Source of the DNA: Batillaria attramentaria
Lineage: Eukaryota; Mollusca; Gastropoda; Batillariidae
Direction of reading: 5' to 3'
Length of the DNA: 64,000 nucleotides
Assembly: GCA_018292915.2 (NCBI GenBank)
Contig: JACVVK020000018.1
Span: forward strand, 1,404,001-1,468,000
Under the pieces are notes generated by a model, which was not told the DNA's origin, searched no databases, and saw nothing but the letters and a program-made list of their open reading frames with translations. Shown piece by piece: positions 54,541 through 64,000 of the stretch. Numbering within the stretch: position 1 is the first letter of the stretch; each line of letters starts with the position of its first letter. Both the position numbers and the translations under genes were made by a program.

Positions 54541-57205
54541 CTTCGAAAACAGTGATTAATGTTGTATCTAGAATCTTATTTTGGCCAATACAGGTGGAGC
54601 TGATCTGACAGACTATATTAAATATAATCGCAGAGAAATTATTTTTCCCAGAATCCAGCTTGGAAGGGGTCTTCTTGCAGCATGTGTCAGTTTTCAACTT
54701 TGACGGCGCAGTATACATACAGACAGAACTGAATTCGTATGATCGTTTGTGCACGTGTGTACGTCTTACCCGATATGGACCAAATACAGTCCGTCAACTG
54801 GGATAGTGAAGTACGTATTGTCCTCACTGATCACGAAGTTTGCAGTTTGTGTGATCACGTCATCAAAAGGTATCCTCCTTGAACCTGATCTTCCTCTCAC
54901 CCTGCCTGTAAAAGCTGGGGAAAAAAAGTGGAAGTGACGACGACGATGGTAATGGTGACGACAACGACGATGATGACGACGATGACGATGATGATGATCA
55001 TGTACTTAAATCACACTCAAAATACTTATTGATTACACCGTTCAATTTGAGTTGCATCGGCGGTTTCTAGTGCTGTATCGTTTCCTGCTTTTTTTTCTTT
55101 TTTTTTTTTCTTGGTTATTTCATTGTGACAACCCCCCCCCCCCCCTTCCCAAGTTCCGAAAAGAAAAAAAACCGAAAAAAAAAGGAAGAAATATGCGAAG
55201 CTCATTATCACGTGTTTTGTTGTTGTTGTTGTTGTTTTTTAAAAACGTGAAGAAATCAACATGTAAGACGCTCAGACCTCATTCAGACTGCGATATCAGC
55301 AGCTTCTTAAAGTCGATCAGAAATCACACAAGTGTTTTATCGCTCACCTACCGTGTGTACTAATTAATCATTAATGTGGTGAAAAATATATAGGCCTGCA
55401 TTGTGTACGTACCCACTGTGGTGTATCCGACGTAGAAAACTGACCAGAGTGTTTGGCTTTGCACTGTCCCGTCTCTATATATCACCACAGACAGTTGGTC
55501 CCTGTACTTCAGCATGAAAGGAGCTGACTGACTCGTGGGAGTGCGTTCAGCGTACACAACGAAGTTGCGTGACACGCCGGGGCGATCAACAATCAGTCGA
55601 AGAACGATTCTGTTATCCCGTGGAGGGTCGCCTCTACGAGAAAAAAAAGGGGATTGGGGTACTTATTACCACACACACCCAGACAGACCCGGGGGGGGGG
55701 GGGGTGTTTGTCAACTCGTAAACACTGCGTGGGTAATAAAAAAAAAAGTCATAACTCACACTTTCGCTCTCTGTTTCCTTACTATTTTCTGACGTAAACC
55801 ACTCGTAGTTAACTCACTGAAAATTTGCACTAGCGAGTAGTGTAAAAGTACGCAAATTACCGGATGGTGACATAGTAAACTCCATCGCCGGGTATCAGGA
55901 CTACTCCAGCCTCTCTGTGGTAGATATTGTATGGATCAGTCAGGACCTTGTCGAACATCACCCGAGCATCTTTGGTGTATTTACGGTCGACCCCTGTCGT
56001 TCCAATGAAGACTATCTTATCAACTTCAACTGTTCCCCCTGAAAGTTGTTCAGCAGAGAAGGAATGGTTTGGAATGCTTTGGCAATGTCCAGCATACAAA
56101 CAAACAGACCCCCACTACCACCACCACCACCACCACCACCACCAGCACAAAGCATCAAATAAAACATCTGCTCTTCCCCCTGCAAATTGTCGAGCAAAGA
56201 AGGATTAGTGGTTGGAAATGTACAGCCCGCGCAAGATAAAAAAGAAGAAATGCAAGTTAGTTAGTTAGTTAATTAGTTAGTTAGTTAGTTAGGTAGGTAC
56301 ATGTAGGTAGGTAGGTAGGTAGGCAGGTAGGTAGGTAGGTAGGTAGTGGTTTAAACTTTTTTTTTTTATTAATGAACAATGAGTACAAACAAGCAAACCT
56401 TATAGTGTTGCTCATTTATTTAGTTAGTCAGTTACTTAGTTACCTAGTTACTTGGTTACCTAGATACCTAGTTACTTAGTTACCTAGTTACTTTTAAATA
56501 AAAGGTCATCATGAAAACAAGATGTTAATATATCCTATTTTAAAATCTGTCCATTTTAAATGAAAAACATGGTTCAAGACTTTGGGAGACTAAACATATA
56601 GAGTTCAAGCAGAGTCCATATATACTTGATCACTTTATATTATATAAAATAAAAATTGGACTCTTTCAAGAAACTGAAGATGCTGTCCCTGAACAAACAT
56701 CTTCAATGAGTTAGCAGAGTAATGCTTGTCGGGAGGTCCACGCACCTGATTTAAAAAAAAAATGTGCAACTATAAATCAAAATGGCCAATGGCACGAGAC
56801 GCACCGGGGGTTGGGGGGGGGGCGAAGGGGGGGGGGGAGGGCGGCCGCGAGGATCCTACCCCTTCAACAGATGCGAAGGGGTAATGTGAGTGTGCCCTAT
56901 GTGGAGCTTACTGAGGACCGACGATTGGACCGACAAACCTTGATGCCGGACCTTGAAATTCTGAGCTGACCATCGCAGTACGTGCTTACAGGTATGCTCG
57001 TAATGTGTTGACTGACGTCCTGACGCATTGGAGCAACGCAATTATTATTATTATTATTATTATTAGTTGCTGTCTCCGCGATCTCTTCTTATGGTTGATC
57101 GGTGATTATGCAGTGACATTTGAAAATATTAATACTATACAGACAAAATAGTTTACCTTGGATGAAACCAATCACAAGCAGTATGGCTTGGAAACTTGAC
57201 TTCAT
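53875..57205 (-). CDS. Two-domain secreted C1q-like gene B
   Basis: Exons on the minus strand: 57205-57157 (signal peptide, MKSSFQAILLVIGFIQ), 56038-55861 (GGTVEVDKIVFIGTTGVDR, GDGVYYVTIR), 55633-55413 (C1q domain 1, second half; DNRIVLRLIVDRPG, LWSVFYVGYTTV), 54914-54770 (IPVDGLYLVHIG) and 54209-53875 (NDYDGYYIYPYDLDLGV to SFVKIGERLVAGT, stop). Exon structure, phases and sequence match gene A, so the two are paralogues in opposite orientation. Domain 1 is open, unlike in A. The last junction is odd: the obvious donor leaves two bases and the obvious acceptor (54209) also needs two, so the last exon would be read one base out of frame. Either a frameshift exists or a different splice site is used. 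Confidence 0.78.
54501..54535. repeat. (CT)n microsatellite in the last intron of gene B
   Basis: Pure CT run. Confidence 0.95.
56240..56480. repeat. (TTAG)n/(GTAG)n tetranucleotide repeats
   Basis: TTAGTTAGTTAG passes into GTAGGTAGGTAG and, after a gap with poly-T, into TTACTTAGTTACC variants, in the first intron of gene B. Confidence 0.9.
56481..57156. other. Rest of the first intron of gene B
   Basis: Holds G runs at about 56811-56841 and an ATT repeat near 57040; no gene seen. Confidence 0.45.
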
Positions 57206-57259
57206 CGTCGTTTTACTCCAACAACTTCTCGTCAGCAAATTCGCTGCTCAATAGTTGTA

Positions 57260-57745
57260 TATTCCGTTCTCTTTGTACACATCCAAGTCATGTGGTTCCC
57301 CCCCTCTCATCCCCCCCCCCTCCCCCGTGAAAGTGGAAGGGGAGGGGTGGTGGTGGTGGTGGAGAAATGCTGGCGTTGATGTATGATTATACCGGTTCCT
57401 GCTCCTGGTCATGTGATCACGTGACTGCTAACATGCTCGGAATATGACCCACAAAGGCACGCACGTAGTCCCACTTATACAAATACGCAAAGGGTGACAG
57501 CGTTGACTGGAATGGTGATTGACAAACTCACTCGACCCGCCACCACTGTGTATGCAAGTGCAGCCCGGACGTTTGTGATGTGTGCGTGCGTGTAGAGGAA
57601 GAGAGAAAGTACTTTATTGGATGGGGGCAGATTTCGCTGCGCGCAGCACCAATTTTCAGTGATAAAACACAAGACAGTGACGTTTCTCCAAACCGCCAAT
57701 ACGTGCACACTATGCTGATGCGTTCTTTTTGGCAGGAGTTGTGCT
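57260..57745. repeat. Mosaic of dispersed repeats upstream of gene B
   Basis: 57260-57570 matches 48510-48900 in direct orientation (ACACAAATACGCAAAGGGTGACAGCG-like phrase, split as TACAAATACGCAAAGGG then TGACAGCGTTGA; TGTATGCAAGTGCAGCCCGG). 57620-57745 matches the GGGCAGATTTCGCTGCGCGC segment of the composite repeat at 29590 and 59810. A (GT)n follows at 57750-57783. Confidence 0.75.
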
Positions 57746-57786
<41 letters not shown>

Positions 57787-57796
57787 ATATCAAAAT

Positions 57797-58226
57797 CAGG
57801 GGCGCCGGAAGATGTTGGGGGGAGGGGGGGCAGAATCTCGGAGGGGGGAACGTTGCCCGAAGAAAGTGAAAAGCGGGGGGGGGGGGGGGGGGGATCAAAT
57901 GCTGCGTAGACAAAAAACCTTTACGAACCAGGACGTTGCCCGAAAAAAGTGAAAAGTGGGGGGGGGGGGGCAATCAGAGGAACGGACAGCCTTCGGTCCG
58001 CAAAAACAGAAGTTCTCTGTTGGGTGGGATGAGGGAGAGAGCACTAAGAGGGGTAGGGGGAGAGGTAGGGGAAGGGGGGGGGCAAGACCATGGCTTTGCC
58101 CCCCCCCTCTTGCCATAGTCACCTGATTTTCCAGGGGGGGCAAAAAGACACTCTTGCCCCCCCCCTGCTTGGGTACAGGGGGGGGGGCAGCTGCCCCCCC
58201 TGCCCCCCCCGGTTCCGGCGCCCCTG
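57797..58226. mobile_element. 430-bp MITE with CAGGGGCGCCGGAA termini
   Basis: CAGGGGCGCCGGAA at the left end is mirrored by TTCCGGCGCCCCTG at the right end, and the interior is full of G and C runs. AAAAT flanks both sides (57792-57796 and 58227-58231). The paralogous blocks at about 50075 and 37835 contain the uninterrupted site (TTTCATTTTGATATC), so this is a clean insertion. The CAGGGGCG ends resemble hAT elements, but the duplication is 5 bp, not 8. Confidence 0.85.
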
Positions 58227-59770
58227 AAAATGAAATGAGGACAGGGCTGAGTACTGACATGGTCACTGACACATGGACTTGCAGTTAACTAAATTATGCA
58301 GTACACGAACCCCTTACAAAGTGAAGCAAAAAGAAAGTTTAAACTGATTTGAATATAAGCTGTTTGCTAAAACGTGGAGTGTGAATGGCAAGAAACGTCC
58401 CAAAACTATTACTATGAGCACTATTCTTACAATATTCAGCGCTATTTGTTTTCCCGCCACGTATGTACATGCATGCAATACCCCCCAAACACTCAAGAAG
58501 GGTGGGTGGGTGTTTGGGGGTTTAACGTCCTTTTCCACCACATAGGGTGATATCAAAGACGGGGCAACGATGAAAATGCCAGCACAAATATTTGGCCCCA
58601 GCCGGGATCGAACTCACGACCCGAGCATTAGAAGTCCAACGCTCTACCATTCGACCACCCCGGCTCCCAAACACTCAAGAAGGTACTTCAGCATACACAA
58701 GGGACCGCTGGGGGGAAAATTGAACGGTGCGCCCATCTGCTGCACAAAGACAAATTAACATTAATTTGGATCAAGTGATTTTATGCAAGACTATGCGTGT
58801 TTTCTTCTTCCATTCGTGTTGGTTTGTCGTGTTGTTTTGTTGAAATCCTACGTGCGGCATTGTCAGGATGCTATGGCTGAAGAAGACAACGACGCTCTCG
58901 ATTGAAATGACAAACATTTTATTTACATGCTCCGATTCTCAGTCAATCCAAAAAAATATTATTTACAAGCTCCGATTCTCAGTCAATCAATCAACGATCG
59001 CTCAAATCTCGCTTTAATCATTAATCCATCGTCTCATCACTCATATCAATCATCAGTCTCTCTCATCTCTTATGTAGATAGAGCGGCATCTTTTATACAG
59101 GTAAAACGTACAAGCAAACGCTACAAGAACTTTCGAGAAAATGCAAGACATGTGACCACACAAAACTTATCTTCCAATCAAAATACAGATTCAGCGCCAA
59201 AATGTCAACAAATGACATTACGTCACTGCCCCACACTGCGCAGAAACATATTCGAGTAATATTTTCTAGGACTTCAAAACAAGTCAAGCGATGACGCCAA
59301 TTACAGACCTACGTAGCATCAGGACGATTACGTCAGCAAAGTGAAGTTGAGAGTAAATAAGCAAAACTCATAATTATGGTACAAATCTCGGATATTCTGG
59401 AATCTCCAATGAAAGGAAAACAGCTTCGAACCGAACTTCTCGTCACAACCGAGTCTTGAACATTCCAAGAAGCGTGTGTCTGCTCGCAGCTGTGACTTAA
59501 AATACTATACTATAACAAAATCAAATCAAGCAAATAAAGTACATGTACAATCAATTTTTCCTTCCTCACATCCACATCAAACACAACACGCAAGAACCAG
59601 GAACAGAATTCACACAAAATAATATATCAACAGAATCAACAGCATAGCCCCAGCTGTTATTTGTAACATGGTTGGTTGGCTGGTTAGCAAGTTGGTTAGT
59701 TGTCTGGCTGGTTGAGACGTTGTCTTTTCCCCTACTCGTTAGGTCGGGTAAATAAAACAAAAGCCAGTAC
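58227..59770 (-). repeat. Dispersed block, right copy (inverted)
   Basis: Reverse complement of the block at 32850-34224/37727-37850 and 47770-50100: ACAGGGCTGAGTACTGACAT (about 58241), TTTGTGCAGCAGATGGGCGC (58731-58748, minus), TGTTGAAATCC at 58838, and the CCAGCC stretch near 59700. A SINE (58505-58670) has inserted into it. No coding sequence. Confidence 0.75.
58505..58672 (-). mobile_element. tRNA-derived SINE, inverted copy
   Basis: Minus strand: A box-like GGTCGAATGGTAGAGCG, B box GTGAGTTCGATCCCGG and the family body ending in GTTTAAC-type sequence near 58520. CACTCAAGAAGG on its right and ACTCAAGAAGGG on its left form a probable target-site duplication (CCAAACACTCAAGAAG versus CCCAAACACTCAAGAAGG). 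Confidence 0.82.
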
Positions 59771-59776
59771 TTTTTA

Positions 59777-59929
59777 AGTTGTTTCTCTATAGAGAAACAA
59801 CAATATAGGATGGGGCAGATTTCGCTGCGCGCAGCACCAATTTTCAGTGATAAAAAACAAGACAGTGACGTTTCTCCAAACAATACGTGCACACTACGCT
59901 GATACGTTCTTTTTAGCAGGAGTTGTGCT

Positions 59930-60018
<89 letters not shown>

Positions 60019-60780
60019 GATGTAATCTATGTCCTGAACCTCCTCGTTGGAGGGCTTTTTACTTTGCGATCAAATGGGCAGACATATGCTCCAATAAAAC
60101 TGAATGGCCATCTAGCACAGCTCTGTAGCTCTGAAAGAATTTGCTTTTAAAAAAATCTGACCCACGGGTGGTTTGCACCTAAGGTCAGATATAGATCTAT
60201 AAAAGACTCCTGCAAAATAATAATAATAATAATAGTGGAGATTTTTAACGCGCCTAACCCAGGCGCCTAACCCATACTCATCATCCCGGCATTTCTGTCA
60301 TGTGTGACAACTGCATGTATGACAGGAACTGCTGCACTGTTATTGCTTAAATATAAAGAATAACAGAACTTTTAGCTTAACATATTGTTTCAAGTTTATG
60401 TGAGAAGCACCAGACCAAATAGTTCCATTCTTGCAAGTACAGTCCAAAGTACTTAAGTCCACGTTTCACCAGATTTTATGTGAAAATTATTTCAGCCAAC
60501 GAGGTGACAGTACCACCTGCGTGAGGCTAACATCAAATGCTGAGTTCATGGATGTGACGTCATCTCTTTCTCTCCCCTAAGACAGTAGATCCGCTATAGC
60601 GTAGCGGGTCTAGTGTCTTTGGTAGGTCTTACAGACTTGTAGAGAGAGAGAGAGAGAGAGAGAGAAACACCCCTAAAAAAAAAACACAACGGCAACAATA
60701 ACAACAAAACAGACAAAACAGAATTAAATTTGGAGAAACAGCTTTATGGGATGCGGCCATTCCTCCTTGATTTTTCTCTC
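59777..60780 (+). repeat. Composite dispersed repeat, copy at 59.8 kb
   Basis: Starts at the TTTCTCTATAGAGAAAC palindrome and follows the order of the copy at 29577-31260: GGGGCAGATTTCGCTGCGCG, (GT)n, ACGGATGTAATC, GGTGGTTTGCACCTAAGGTC, then GGAGAAACAGCTTTATGGGA near 60730. An AAT trinucleotide run is near 60215. Confidence 0.72.
59935..60014. repeat. (GT)n microsatellite
   Basis: Pure GT repeat of about 80 bp within the composite repeat. Confidence 0.97.
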
Positions 60781-60968
60781 CCAGTAGGGAATCAAACTCA
60801 CAGACTCACGACCTCAACATTGATAGATCAACGTTCCACCAGCACAGCAATGCGAGATATCTCTCAAAACTAAAAACCGCAATCACTCAATAAATAAACA
60901 AAAAAAAGGAAAACATACTGGTGCATAAATAGATGTTTATAACTTTAACTAGAGGAGCAAAGCCTCCT

Positions 60969-61662
60969 TGGCTCACTTGTGAGATGGGTCAAAGTCATTC
61001 AAAAGAGTGTGTTTGTAAAGCTCTTATCACTAGCTATCCTGAAGTAATTAAGGTGTCTCTTGTGTTCATAGTTCCTAAGAAAACGGCAAATGGCAATTTA
61101 AGTTTTCCCAGGACAGCTTCTATGACCTTGACCCAAGGTCATTCAAATGAGATCTGTAAGTAAAGAGCTTATCGGTGACTAGCATTATGCCAAGTTTGAT
61201 AGCTCTACTTCTTGTAGTTTCTGTAGAAATGGTAAAGTAAAATTTCACAACAGACAGCTGTAATGACCTTGACCTTGAGTCAAAACAGCTTGCTTGGCCT
61301 TGACCTCGACTCAAAGTCACTGAATACAGGTATATCAGTAACGGTGTTGTCAATGTCTATCATCGTGCAAAGTTTGATGTCTCTGGCTTTACTAGATTAT
61401 GAGAAAATGCCAATGTAAAATTTTCAAACAGACAGCTTTAGTGACCTTGACCTTGATCAATCATTATGGTACGTTTGAAAGGTCTTATGGCTATCTATCA
61501 GCATGCCAGTTTTGGTGTCTCTGCTATTTGTAGATTCTGAGAAAATGCCAATGTTAAGGTTTACTGCGGACACACAGACTGACTGACAGACACACAGACA
61601 GACACACAGACAGACGACGGAGGGTTATTACATAGACTCACTTTGTTACACAAGTGAGCCAA
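60969..61662. mobile_element. Putative TIR element with internal TGACCTTGACC repeats
   Basis: TTGGCTCACTTGTG at the left and CACAAGTGAGCCAA at the right are perfect inverted ends of about 700 bp of DNA. Inside, a unit with TGACCTTGACC, TCATT, AAGTTTGA and TCTGAGAAAATGCCAATG is repeated four or five times, about 110-150 bp apart. No ORF. The same GACCTTGACC phrase occurs in the foldback-like element (36420, 36580, 36700, 36855). Class unknown. Confidence 0.65.
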
Positions 61663-62129
61663 AAACTGATCTGAGACAAATTTTTAAAAAATCATACTTA
61701 TTGCAAACTTTCTTTTCCAGCAACTGTGCATCTCCTCTACGTACCTACTAAGACTGACCAATTCAGCTTCTCAAATCAACACGTGGCACTTATAGGCCGT
61801 GGGCCAGAGGCCTCTAAAAGGCCTAGTTTTTGAGTTTTTTCAAATTTGTGCAAATCACAAAATTTTAAGTGTCCCTAAATGTAAATTTCATGCTGATTTC
61901 AAATCTGAAGAGATCCCAAACGTAAGTATGCGCACTACTTCAGAAAATGAGGGACAAGTCTGTGATGACCCTTTATAAGAAGTATCAATACTGTGATGTT
62001 TTGTGGCTGCAAATGATGCACTATTCTATTCAAAACAATCTGTCTTGTCCCTTTTGCCTATGACAATATAAACCATACATGATTAGTAAACAAATTTGGC
62101 AGTTAAGGTTACTTGCAGGTAGGAAAAAT
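61663..62129. other. Non-coding, nothing recognised
   Basis: AT-rich sequence without ORFs or clear repeats. Confidence 0.4.
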
Positions 62130-63645
62130 ATAAGAGAGATAATAAGAAGATAAGAACTTTATTAATCCCCTCAGGAAAATTTATCGTGTACAGCTCTTGA
62201 TCACATAATACACAGTACAACTATTATGACACAAGAACAAATTCTCCATGAAGAAATCAGCCATGCACCCACACGCGCGTCCACCCATCACATATATATG
62301 CACCCACACACTTAAGTGACTTATCCATAGTCAAAGCATACACTCTTCTCATGCATACCGCCATGCCACACACCACAAAGTGAAATAACCTGCACACATA
62401 ATACATACTACACAGTGAAGCTACGTATTATAATTACATTATTAAAAACAAATCTACAATTCAGGGGATACTACTATAGTTCATCATAGGCACTGATCTA
62501 CTGGTGTACGCCTATGTAATTTACACCATGCATCCACGCACTCTTCACTCATACACCCATCAAATACACTCCTGGCAGAAATACTGTTATGAATTTCATG
62601 ATTAAGAAGAAAACTGTAATTCAAAATAATTCAGTCCATCACAAAAACAAAATCTCCACATAAAATCAACCATGCTTTGCACACTTATCTGCTCATCCAC
62701 ATATCACATGCGCACACACACTCAGCCATAGTCGTACACTCCACACCTCCACGCCATACATCACCTGGTGAAATACATTCGGATTTCCAATGCACGAGTC
62801 ATCTTGCCTCATAATTTCAAACATAATATAAAAAGAACTAAAACTGTTAGAATACTTTGAGAACACAACCACAACAGGGGTTATTTCACTTTAGCAGCAC
62901 ACTGTACAGCAGCAACAGGTAGTGGACGGCACGCTCTGAAAACAGACTAAGACCTACAGTTATCTGATCAAAGCTAAGTTCTAATCATCAATTAAACGCT
63001 TTAGTAGCTTCAGGCAAGAAAGATCTCCTATGCCTTTAAGTTTGGCTTGCAGGAGTAATTATTCTCCCACTGAATGTACTTCTCTGGCCCTCGATGAGGC
63101 TGAACAGGGGGTGTCAGACACTGGACATGACAGAGATGTTTTTTTCTCAAGTCTCTTATAATAAATTATCACTTCAAGCCTCTTCTGGGGTTTCCCCACC
63201 ACTGACTCAGCTTTCTTTACAACTGTGTCCACTCTACCCCTGTCCTGTTTTGAGATCTGACTACCCCAACAGACACAGCCCAAGAAGAGGACACTGCCTA
63301 CAAAAAGTACAATGGACATGTATACATGTGTGTAAAACATGTTCAGAGTTTTCTCACTAGCATCAAAAGAGTGTAATTTCCTCAAGGAGTACAGTCAGGA
63401 TTGAGATTTCTTTATCACATGATCAGTGTTAGCATTCCAGTTCAGTCTGCTGTCAATAATCACCCCCAAGTATATAATATATAGGTCAACCCTCTGAAAT
63501 ACCTCCCCCTTAATATCTACAGGATCAACATACTTGGCTTTTTTCCCTGAAATCAATGACCATTTCTCTGGTCTTACCAATACTGAGATGTAAAAAATGA
63601 CACCACTCAACAAAGTTTATTGTAAAGATGGGCAACAAACATCAT
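62130..63645 (-). pseudogene. 5'-truncated LINE (CR1/L2-like) with a broken reverse-transcriptase C-terminus
   Basis: On the minus strand, a frame near 63640-63560 (FVEWCHFLHLSIGKTREMVI) resembles the end of a LINE reverse transcriptase. It shifts by one base near 63545 into YLGVIIDSRLNWN (about 63455-63420), meets an in-frame TGA at about 63392, and continues as LRKLHSFDASEKTL, CWGSQISKQDRGRVD and VVKKAESVVG to about 63060. The 3' non-coding tail follows to AGGGGATTAATAAAGTTC (reverse complement near 62155). The copy has at least one frameshift and one nonsense codon and lacks the rest of the element. Confidence 0.8.
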
Positions 63646-64000
63646 AATATATTATATTGGGAATGAGGAGATTGAGACGCAGCAGTATGCAATAAAGCTG
63701 GAAAAAAAAAACCAAAAAAAATCCTGACTGAGTACAGTGCCATTAGTATTTAAAACGATAAAGTTGAACAGCATAACGAAACAGTAATGCTCATAATTAC
63801 TTACAATACAAGGCAGAAAACTGCATGGTCTGTTTTCACTGTCTCTTGGTGTAGCACCTGAATGCCCTGTCTCATCATCTGACTGGTCTGTGAGAATTTA
63901 AACTGGTGTTGTCACACTCTCAGATATTGTGGCTTTAATTGTTAATACCTCAGACGTCACTGTCAGAATTTACACTGGCGTTGCCTTAGCCCCCAATGCT
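63646..64000. other. Non-coding to the end of the window
   Basis: Contains a poly-A-like run at about 63700-63720; the phrases TGTGAGAATTTAAACTGGTG and TGTCAGAATTTACACTGGCG (about 63890 and 63960) are a partial tandem duplication. No gene seen. Confidence 0.4.

Noticed and set aside
63059..63385. Separate host gene of 108 codons
   Set aside because: It is the second part of the LINE reverse-transcriptase C-terminus, in frame with the part before the nonsense codon.

Overview
The window looks like nuclear DNA of a lophotrochozoan animal, most likely a marine gastropod mollusc. This is an inference from intron-rich genes with GT-AG introns, an animal-type GH10 xylanase-like gene, clustered C1q-domain genes (a family greatly expanded in molluscs), very abundant CA/GT and CT/GA microsatellites, and tRNA-derived SINEs. 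There are no operons, tRNA or rRNA genes, or CRISPR arrays. Most of the DNA is transposable elements and other repeats.

Layout. 0.2-1.5 kb: a 674-bp unit duplicated in tandem. 2.3-7.7 kb (minus): a carbohydrate-binding-module plus GH10 glycoside hydrolase gene of at least 11 exons. 7.7-9.1 kb: a head-to-head intergenic region holding a 370-bp microsatellite. 9.1-14.4 kb (plus): a complete 8-exon WDR55 orthologue whose frame closes over all exons (368 aa), including one GC-AG intron. 15.2-29.4 kb (plus): a two-domain secreted C1q gene (A) with a nonsense codon. Its introns have been inflated by a pogo/Tigger-like element (16.7-18.7 kb) and a young Ty3/gypsy retrotransposon (20.5-28.8 kb). 31.6-32.6 kb (plus): a further C1q module (C). 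32.8-37.9 kb: a dispersed block interrupted by a 3.5-kb long-inverted-repeat element. 38-43 kb: SINE, minisatellites and simple repeats. 43.0-47.7 kb (minus): an intact-looking Ty1/copia element with identical LTRs. 47.7-50.2 kb: second copy of the dispersed block. 51.3-52.8 kb (minus): C1q module D, paralogous to C. 53.9-57.2 kb (minus): C1q gene B, paralogous to A. 57.8-60.8 kb: a small transposon and an inverted third copy of the block. 61-63.6 kb: a TIR element and a 5'-truncated LINE.

The C1q genes form a mirror-image locus: A then C on the plus strand, D then B on the minus strand. Modules C and D have no visible signal-peptide exon. Their first exons carry the same splice phase as the second-domain exons of A and B, so they could be alternative terminal C1q domains of A and B.

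The most notable mobile elements are two. The Ty3-type element has integrase upstream of reverse transcriptase (the Gmr1-type order) and a SCAN-like capsid region. The copia element appears to be primed by the anticodon region of initiator tRNA-Met, and its gag frame starts inside the LTR and reads through the primer-binding site. Several insertions are dated or delimited directly by target-site duplications and by empty sites in paralogous copies within the same window.
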